From: CAYQUC01 sp964514215
GTDB lineage: Bacteria > Pseudomonadota > Gammaproteobacteria > UBA6429 > Thiohalophilaceae
NCBI GenBank assembly: GCA_964514215.1
Contig: CAZEPW010000087.1
Location: 1 to 9,454, forward strand
Direction: 5' to 3'
DNA: 9,454 nucleotides
Within the stretch, counting starts at the first letter, position 1. Each line of letters opens with the position of its first letter. This document shows positions 5,144 to 9,454 of this stretch, piece after piece. The translations under genes and the position numbers were made by a program. The notes below the pieces were generated by a model that saw only the letters and a program-made list of their open reading frames with translations, was not told the DNA's origin and did no database searches.

Positions 5144-5452
5144 TTAAATTTTTAATCGCTCAACGATATTGCCTTTAATAACATGCTCATCAATAATGTC
5201 ATCAATATCTTCTTCATCGATGTAGGTATACCAAACATCATCTGGATAGACCACAACAACCGGCCCCTCAGTGCACCGGTCTAAACAACCAGCGGAGTTC
5301 ATGCGAATCTTACCCTGTCCGGTTAGACCTAATTCCTTGCTACGTTTTTTTGCATAGTCACGCATTAGTTGACCACCAAGATTAGCGCAACAAGCACTAC
5401 CGTCTTCGCGTTTATTCGTACAAAAAAATAAATGGCGTTTATAATAACTCAT
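5144..5452 (-). CDS. Thioredoxin-like [2Fe-2S] ferredoxin (COG3411 type)
   Basis: This 102-residue protein matches the thioredoxin-fold ferredoxin family typified by Aquifex Fd4. It opens with 'YYKRHLFFCTNKRE', and its cysteines are C11, C21/C22, C56 and C60, giving C-x10-C-x33-C-x3-C with the final pair in 'NSAGCLDRCTEGPVVVVYP', the family's most conserved segment. These four cysteines would hold one [2Fe-2S] cluster. The C-terminus is acidic (YIDEEDIDDIIDEH) and could dock a redox partner. It is the first gene of a two-gene unit with the hydrolase and diverges from the GlcF-like gene. The ribosome site is weak (GAG, about 11 nt upstream). The physiological partner is unknown; assignment to a family, not a pathway, is what the sequence supports. 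Confidence 0.88.
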   Translation of the reverse strand: MSYYKRHLFFCTNKREDGSACCANLGGQLMRDYAKKRSKELGLTGQGKIRMNSAGCLDRCTEGPVVVVYPDDVWYTYIDEEDIDDIIDEHVIKGNIVERLKI

Positions 5453-5466
5453 TATTTACGGTTCTC

Positions 5467-5495
5467 ATATTAAGTGTTCAAATTTTCTACGTAAA
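5467..5495 (-). promoter_or_regulatory. Possible promoter of the ferredoxin-hydrolase pair
   Basis: The minus strand has TTTACG (complement of 5490-5495) and TAATAT (complement of 5467-5472), 17 bp apart and each 4 of 6 consensus. It overlaps the plus-strand promoter for the GlcF-like gene, so the two transcription units might compete. Evidence is modest. Confidence 0.35.
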
Positions 5496-5505
5496 AGAAT
5501 ATAAT
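5477..5505 (+). promoter_or_regulatory. Sigma70-type promoter of the GlcF-like gene
   Basis: TTCAAA (5477-5482, 4 of 6) and a perfect TATAAT (5500-5505) are spaced 17 bp apart. The start would be near 5512, leaving a leader of about 60 nt before the TTG start codon. Confidence 0.6.
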
Positions 5506-5574
5506 AGACACGCGTTTTAATCTATACCTAGAAGTGATGGTTTTAATGCCACTGACAGGAAAATACTGGATAAA

Positions 5575-6804
5575 TTGAATTCAACTAATCACATATTAAA
5601 CCTTGCCGATCAATGCGTGAAATGTGGCATGTGTTTACCACACTGCCCTACCTATAACGCAACGCAACTCGAAAGTGAATCACCACGAGGTAGAATCGCC
5701 ATCATACAAGGCTTAATTGATGCTAAAATTAGCAATACACAACAAGCATTAGCACACATAAATAATTGTCTTAGTTGTCGCGCTTGTGAAAAAATTTGTC
5801 CATCAAATGTTCGTTATGGCGCACTGTTAGATCAATTCAAAAGCAATCAACAAAAAAACGTACAACCGGCTAAACAACGTTTTATTAAATCATCATTACG
5901 CTTTGTTTTATTACATCCAAAAATTAATGCCGCTATAGTAACAGTCGCCAAACTATTTAGACTCAATGCGCTGCTTGGGCTGACTAATACCGGGTTATCC
6001 AATAAGCGTAATATTTATAAACCAAATAAAAGCAACTACCCAACAACCGCTAAGCAGGCATGTAACAACAATAACATCGCATTGTTTATCGGTTGCACCG
6101 GCTCATCGTTAGATAAGCAAACATTAAATGACATTCTTTATGTATTAAACATTATCGGTTATAACGTTAGCGTGTCTCGCGCAGCAACATGTTGTGGTGC
6201 ATTAGATGCGCATGCTGGTCGCGAGCAATCAGCACTACAGTTAGCATCTAACAATATCACGGCTTTTAATAATTTAAATGCGGATTCAATTGTTTATTTC
6301 GCTACTGGCTGTGGCGCGCAATTATCCGAATACCATCAATTAAATTGGCCGACCAAACAACAACACGATAGTGCATTACAATTTACTAAAAAATTATTTG
6401 AGATAACAAAATTTATCGAATTAAATTGGCCTAAAAAAATAACCCTAAAACATTCAAATTTATCCATTGCAATACACGAGCCATGCACCCATCGGAACGT
6501 GCTACAAGAATCCGATAGCGCTGCTAAATTATTTTCACATATAAAAAACATTAAAATAATAACACTTAATGACAATAAATTTTGTTGTGGTGCAGCCGGA
6601 GATTATATGTTTACCCATCAAACCGCTGCCAATAACCTGCGCGCACCTAAGCTGAAAGAAATCAAACAATTAAAACCAGACAGAGTATTAACCACCAATA
6701 TCGGTTGCGCCTTGCATTTGCGCAAAGGCTTACATCACAATAAACAGTCGGTTCCGGTCATGCACCCCATCTCCTTACTAGCAGAATTAATCGTTAACGA
6801 TTAA
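5575..6804 (+). CDS. glcF: GlcF-like Fe-S subunit (glycolate/lactate oxidase iron-sulfur protein)
   Basis: This 409-residue protein has nearly the length of E. coli GlcF (407). Two [4Fe-4S] ferredoxin motifs are present: C14-x2-C17-x2-C20-x3-C24-P and C65-x2-C68-x2-C71-x3-C75-P. Two CCG (heterodisulfide-reductase-type) domains follow: C174, C206-C207, C246 and C304, C337-C338, C378. The 'ESPRGRIAIIQ' segment after the first motif is typical of GlcF. It would carry electrons from a flavin 2-hydroxyacid dehydrogenase to quinone at the inner membrane. No GlcD, GlcE or lactate dehydrogenase gene lies in the window, so the oxidised substrate is uncertain. The start is unusual: no ATG exists in frame back to the stop at 5518. 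TTG at 5575 has GGA 4 nt upstream; CTG at 5566 with AGGA 5 nt upstream is a rival adding three residues. All cluster ligands are intact. Confidence 0.85.
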   Translation: MNSTNHILNLADQCVKCGMCLPHCPTYNATQLESESPRGRIAIIQGLIDAKISNTQQALAHINNCLSCRACEKICPSNVRYGALLDQFKSNQQKNVQPAKQRFIKSSLRFVLLHPKINAAIVTVAKLFRLNALLGLTNTGLSNKRNIYKPNKSNYPTTAKQACNNNNIALFIGCTGSSLDKQTLNDILYVLNIIGYNVSVSRAATCCGALDAHAGREQSALQLASNNITAFNNLNADSIVYFATGCGAQLSEYHQLNWPTKQQHDSALQFTKKLFEITKFIELNWPKKITLKHSNLSIAIHEPCTHRNVLQESDSAAKLFSHIKNIKIITLNDNKFCCGAAGDYMFTHQTAANNLRAPKLKEIKQLKPDRVLTTNIGCALHLRKGLHHNKQSVPVMHPISLLAELIVND

Positions 6805-6806
6805 TT
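6785..6806. repeat. Perfect 22-bp palindrome over the glcF stop codon
   Basis: The core TTAATCGTTAACGATTAA (6787-6804) is self-complementary and extends two more bases on each side. It covers the last codons and stop of the GlcF-like gene and lies just upstream of the coq7 -10. No T-run follows, so it is not a standard terminator; it may be an operator for coq7 or an RNA 3'-end stem. Confidence 0.5.
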
Positions 6807-6833
6807 TAATCACATTTAATTTAACGATATAAT
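6805..6833 (+). promoter_or_regulatory. Possible promoter of coq7
   Basis: A perfect TATAAT at 6828-6833 has only a weak -35 (TTTAAT, 6805-6810) at 17 bp. Its start near 6840 would give coq7 a short leader. Readthrough from the GlcF-like gene 67 nt upstream is also possible. Confidence 0.4.
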
Positions 6834-6871
6834 ACTGTACCTAATACTTAAAACCTTGTATCTTTAATGTT

Positions 6872-7516
6872 ATGACAACACGACAATTCACAGCACTGGA
6901 TAATTTAATAAATCAATTTGATACAAGTTTGCGTACTTTGCTGGGCACACCACAAACCACCGACCGCGAAAACCCTGCTAACGGTATTGACGAAACAGCG
7001 TTAAGTGAACAAGAAAAAATGCTGTCGGGGCGGTTAATGCGTATTAATCATTGTGGTGAAGTTGCCGCTCAAGGTTTATATCAAGGCCAAGCTCTCACCG
7101 CGAAACTTGATAATGTTCGTGACAAAATGAATCAAGCAGCAATTGAAGAAAACGATCATCTTGATTGGTGTGCGACACGAATAAACGATCTTCATACTCA
7201 CACAAGTTTTCTAAATCCGGTTTGGTACTTTGGATCTTTTACTATCGGTGCAATGGCAGGTCTTGCCGGTGACAAATGGAGTTTAGGTTTTGTTGCTGAA
7301 ACTGAACATCAGGTTATCAAGCATTTAGATAATCACCTTGCACAAATTGCTTCTAACGATAAAAAAAGTAGAGCGGTGTTAGAGCAAATGAAAATAGATG
7401 AAGCTGAACATGCAACACAGGCTCTTGAAGCTGGTGGTGCAGCATTACCATTACCTGTAAAAGCGCTAATGAAACTCACATCTAAAATAATGACCCGTAG
7501 TTCTTATTGGGTTTAA
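6872..7516 (+). CDS. coq7: Coq7 diiron hydroxylase of ubiquinone biosynthesis
   Basis: This 214-residue enzyme (3-demethoxyubiquinol 3-hydroxylase) performs the last ring hydroxylation in ubiquinone synthesis, replacing the flavoenzyme UbiF used by E. coli. It is a ferritin-like four-helix protein with diiron ligands in the expected order: E63 in 'RINHCGEVAAQGLYQGQA', E93 and H96 in 'EENDHLDW', E145 in 'VAETEHQV', and E177 with H180 in 'DEAEHA'. The 'SFTIGAMAGLAGDKWSLGF' stretch (122-140) is the hydrophobic membrane-contact region. The N-terminal 45 residues are a typical bacterial Coq7 extension. No Shine-Dalgarno is visible before the ATG; the short ATG frame just upstream stops at once. 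It lies downstream of the quinone-linked GlcF-like gene and near osmC and crp, echoing the pseudomonad vfr-osmC-speD-coq7 cluster. Confidence 0.95.
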   Translation: MTTRQFTALDNLINQFDTSLRTLLGTPQTTDRENPANGIDETALSEQEKMLSGRLMRINHCGEVAAQGLYQGQALTAKLDNVRDKMNQAAIEENDHLDWCATRINDLHTHTSFLNPVWYFGSFTIGAMAGLAGDKWSLGFVAETEHQVIKHLDNHLAQIASNDKKSRAVLEQMKIDEAEHATQALEAGGAALPLPVKALMKLTSKIMTRSSYWV

Positions 7517-7655
7517 AATTTGTTTGTAAGAATGGCAAGCAACTCAAACCATCGGTCATTCCACTAATTTTTTAAATCGGAATCTCAAATTTAAACATCG
7601 TTATATAAATTATAATTAATCTAATTTAAATTTTGCCAGTAAAGCTGACTAACAT
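7517..7655. other. AT-rich gap between convergent coq7 and VOC genes
   Basis: This 139-bp gap separates the 3' ends of two convergent genes. No GC-rich stem with a T-run was found on either strand, so transcripts may overlap or end by Rho. No small gene or RNA is supported. Confidence 0.5.
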
Positions 7656-8060
7656 TTATTTTGTTTGGATGAGTTTTGCAATCGGCGGATGATAAATTAT
7701 TTGTACGGTATTACCGTCAGGATCAGCGCAATAAAAACTACGCGCACCATCGCGATGGGTTTTTGTGTCTTTTAAAATTTTAACTTCTTTACTAACTAAA
7801 AAATCATACCACTGATCAACCTCATCAGCAGTTTCAATAATAAACCCAATATGATCCAAACGCTGCGCACCGTCAAATGAACGCGAATCTTTATGCAGCG
7901 CTAAATTATCATTACCACTGGTTAAATACACATTGTCATCATCGGGTCGCCATTCAACAGTCATGGCCATCAACTCAACATAAAAATGTTCACATGCAAC
8001 TAAGTCACTAACGCATAACGCAACGTGTCGCATGCCGGTGGTTTTTAAAGGTCGGTTCAT
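7656..8060 (-). CDS. VOC-superfamily (glyoxalase/dioxygenase fold) protein
   Basis: This 134-residue protein is one vicinal-oxygen-chelate domain with two beta-alpha-beta-beta-beta modules: 'MRHVALCVSDLVACEHFYVELM' opens the first and 'RLDHIGFIIETADEVDQWYDFL' the second. Likely metal-site positions are H12, H56 (LALHKD), H70 (LDHIGF) and residue 120. The last is normally Glu in 'DPDGNxxE', but here it is Gln (DPDGNTVQ), so a metal-dependent reaction, if any, may use an altered site. Members are often annotated glyoxalase/fosfomycin/dioxygenase-like; the substrate is not readable. A good ribosome site (AAGGA, about 6 nt upstream of the ATG) is present. It lies 46 nt downstream of the OsmC gene on the same strand with no terminator between, so the two are probably co-transcribed. 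Confidence 0.85.
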   Translation of the reverse strand: MNRPLKTTGMRHVALCVSDLVACEHFYVELMAMTVEWRPDDDNVYLTSGNDNLALHKDSRSFDGAQRLDHIGFIIETADEVDQWYDFLVSKEVKILKDTKTHRDGARSFYCADPDGNTVQIIYHPPIAKLIQTK

Positions 8061-8106
8061 TTTAAATCCTTACTACAGTAAATTAAGTATACTATTTAAG
8101 ATTAAA

Positions 8107-8541
8107 CTAAGGTTGTTTGTGGGAAGTATTATCACAAATTTCATAATCATGCGTGATTTCAGCCGTTTTGCCTAACATAATGGATGCCGAACAATATTTT
8201 TCTGCCGATAATGCCACCGCGCGTTGAACTTGCTTTTCTTTTAACTGCACACCTTCAACAATAAAATGAATGTGTATCTTAGAAAATACTTTTGGTTCTT
8301 CATCGACCCGATCGGCTGTTATATCAACCGTGCAATCGGTGACGTTTTGACGTGATTTTTTTAAAATATGCACCACATCAAATGCGGTACAGCCACCCAT
8401 CCCGAGTATCAACATCTCCATTGGACGAACACCTAAGTTTTGACCACCGCTCTCTGGCGGCCCATCCATAACCACAGAGTGACCACTACCAGATTGCCCA
8501 ATAAACATGGCATTATCTACCCACTTTATCCGTGCTTTCAT
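8107..8541 (-). CDS. OsmC/Ohr-family protein, YhfA-like
   Basis: This 144-residue cytoplasmic protein belongs to the OsmC family of small thiol peroxidase-like proteins. The two active-site cysteines are present: C51 in 'ILGMGGCTAFDVVHIL', at the start of the long central helix, and C117 in 'EKYCSAS'. The preceding 'GVRPMEMLILG' loop carries R39 and E42, which typically assist catalysis. In characterised OsmC/Ohr proteins the cysteine pair reduces organic hydroperoxides; the YhfA branch is not biochemically defined. The gene diverges from crp, as yhfA does in E. coli and the OsmC gene does from vfr in Pseudomonas, which supports orthology with that subgroup. Ribosome site GGAT lies about 8 nt upstream. 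It probably leads a two-gene unit with the VOC gene. Confidence 0.9.
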   Translation of the reverse strand: MKARIKWVDNAMFIGQSGSGHSVVMDGPPESGGQNLGVRPMEMLILGMGGCTAFDVVHILKKSRQNVTDCTVDITADRVDEEPKVFSKIHIHFIVEGVQLKEKQVQRAVALSAEKYCSASIMLGKTAEITHDYEICDNTSHKQP

Positions 8542-8603
8542 AATTTATATCCAAAAATAACTTATAACTCTTTGATCACAGTTTGACTCTTTTCGCAGTT
8601 TTA

Positions 8604-8630
8604 CTGGCAAAAATGACTTATTCTTGCCAG
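8604..8630. promoter_or_regulatory. Inverted repeat CTGGCAA-N13-TTGCCAG in the crp upstream region
   Basis: CTGGCAA (8604-8610) and TTGCCAG (8624-8630) are perfect 7-bp inverted arms whose centres are about 20 bp apart. The right arm provides a -35-like TTGCCA for crp, although the -10 opposite it (CACTAT or ACTATA at 17-18 bp) is weak. An operator shared by crp and the divergent OsmC gene is possible. Confidence 0.35.
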
Positions 8631-8711
8631 ACTATGTAGACGATACCACTATAGCTTTAACAGCAATTAGGGTATCATGAATTAACTATCAGTAGGGAAA
8701 TGTAAACAGGT

Positions 8712-9350
8712 ATGACAAAGGTAGCATTAAAGCAAACAGGTATTGAGACATTAGATAAGTTTTTAGAACATTGTCATCGACGTCATTATCCGCAAAAAAG
8801 CGTTATTATTTATGCTGGCGATGAACCTGATGTGTTGTACTACATTATTGATGGTTCAGTATCAGTTCTGATAGAAGATGAAGATGGTCATGAAATTGTT
8901 TTGGCCTATTTAAACAAAGGTGATTTTTTTGGTGAAATGGGTCTATTTGACACTAAACCAAATCGCAGCGCTTGGGTTCGTTCTCGAACAGCCTGTGAAG
9001 TTGCTGAAATAAGTTACGCTAAATTTCGCCAACTCTATCAAGAACATTCTGATATTTTATATGCTATAACCTCACAAATGGCAACCCGCCTTAGGACAAC
9101 CAGCCGTAAAGTAAGTGATTTGGCATTTATGGACGTTACTGGCCGTGTTGCTCGTACCTTGCTTGATTTATGCAAACAGCCCGATGCAATGACCCACCCG
9201 GATGGTATGCAAATCCGTATTACACGTCAGGAAATTGGTCGAATTGTTGGATGCTCGCGTGAAATGGTTGGACGAGTTCTAAAATCAATGGAAGAACAAG
9301 GCCTGATATCAGTTAAGGGCAAAACAATCGTTGTATTTGGTACTCGTTAA
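8712..9350 (+). CDS. crp: cAMP receptor protein (Crp/Vfr-type global regulator)
   Basis: This 212-residue transcription factor has the same architecture as E. coli CRP (210) and Pseudomonas Vfr (214). The N-terminal cyclic-nucleotide domain includes 'GDFFGEMGLF' with E75, 'RSAWVR' with R85 and S86 (phosphate contacts), and T130-S131 in 'RTTSRKV', matching the T127-S128 pair that contacts adenine in CRP. The dimer helix leads to 'DVTGRVARTLLDL'. The C-terminal winged helix carries 'TRQEIGRIVGCSREMVGRVL', with R183, E184 and R188 in the DNA-reading positions, predicting TGTGA-type sites. M185 replaces the E. coli threonine, as in Vfr. The start has only a close AGG or a distant GGGA as ribosome site, so translation may be weak or the leader structured. 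No terminator is visible before the window ends. Confidence 0.96.
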   Translation: MTKVALKQTGIETLDKFLEHCHRRHYPQKSVIIYAGDEPDVLYYIIDGSVSVLIEDEDGHEIVLAYLNKGDFFGEMGLFDTKPNRSAWVRSRTACEVAEISYAKFRQLYQEHSDILYAITSQMATRLRTTSRKVSDLAFMDVTGRVARTLLDLCKQPDAMTHPDGMQIRITRQEIGRIVGCSREMVGRVLKSMEEQGLISVKGKTIVVFGTR

Positions 9351-9433
9351 ACAAATTACCCTATTTAAGCTGTTGCCAACTCAAAACATTACCGGCATGA
9401 CGGGCGTAATAGAAATTTAAAAACAACCGTCAC

Positions 9434-9454
9434 TCCCGTGTGCTTTTAACGGGA
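9434..9454. repeat. Edge of a REP-like inverted repeat after crp
   Basis: TCCCGT (9434-9439) and ACGGGA (9449-9454) are inverted arms with a 9-nt loop, preceded by CGTCAC. The CGTCA(C/T)TCCCG...CGGGA layout resembles dispersed palindromic repeats found between genes in many gammaproteobacteria. It is cut by the window end, so its full extent is unknown. The 9351-9433 stretch holds nothing else recognisable. Confidence 0.4.

Noticed and set aside
7517..7655. Terminator or small RNA between coq7 and the VOC gene
   Set aside because: Only AT-rich sequence without a GC stem, promoter pair or T-run was seen.
8565..8580. Possible CRP site in the OsmC-crp intergenic region
   Set aside because: One half is perfect (TCACA, 8576-8580) but the other (TAACT) matches TGTGA at only one position; kept as a half-site at most.
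8673..8678. TATCAT as the crp -10
   Set aside because: No acceptable -35 lies 16-18 bp upstream; it cannot be called without start-site mapping.

Overview
The window looks like chromosomal DNA of a low-GC gammaproteobacterium. The support is a Crp/Vfr-type cAMP receptor protein next to a divergent OsmC/YhfA-type gene (the arrangement seen around crp in enterobacteria and vfr in pseudomonads), a diiron Coq7 ubiquinone hydroxylase, a DUF2057/YccT-like protein, and an rplM-rpsI pair with gammaproteobacterial lengths and termini. Genus cannot be fixed from sequence alone. No tRNA, rRNA, CRISPR array, integrase or transposase was seen.

Layout. Positions 1-1476 hold two minus-strand lipoprotein genes: an Ig-like-fold lipoprotein with a tryptophan-repeat tail, and a DUF2057 (YccT/CsgI-like) lipoprotein. 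They are separated by a gap with a GC-rich hairpin. Positions 1560-2840 hold a minus-strand general porin with a clear promoter, a palindromic upstream control region and an intrinsic terminator. Positions 3010-4100 hold the minus-strand operon rplM-rpsI (L13, S9) with its terminator and a GC-discriminator promoter. Positions 4189-4360 contain no protein gene but do contain a well-matched minus-strand sigma70-type promoter followed about 130 nt later by a strong intrinsic terminator. This is a candidate small RNA carrying two CCUCC (anti-Shine-Dalgarno) motifs, and it is the most interesting undescribed element here. Positions 4510-5452 hold a minus-strand pair: a thioredoxin-like [2Fe-2S] ferredoxin and a COG2945-type alpha/beta hydrolase, 1 nt apart. 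Divergent from them, on the plus strand, are a solo GlcF-like Fe-S protein (5575-6804) and coq7 (6872-7516). Minus-strand genes for a VOC-fold protein and an OsmC-family protein follow, and the window closes with plus-strand crp and the edge of a repeat-like inverted sequence.

How the parts may work together. coq7 serves ubiquinone synthesis. The GlcF-like protein probably passes electrons from a flavin 2-hydroxyacid dehydrogenase towards the quinone pool, but no catalytic subunit is present here. The OsmC protein (peroxide/thiol chemistry) and the VOC protein are probably co-transcribed and diverge from crp. The porin and the ribosomal operon have separate promoters and terminators, and the candidate small RNA sits just upstream of the ribosomal operon as its own transcription unit. 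Links between units beyond adjacency are inference.
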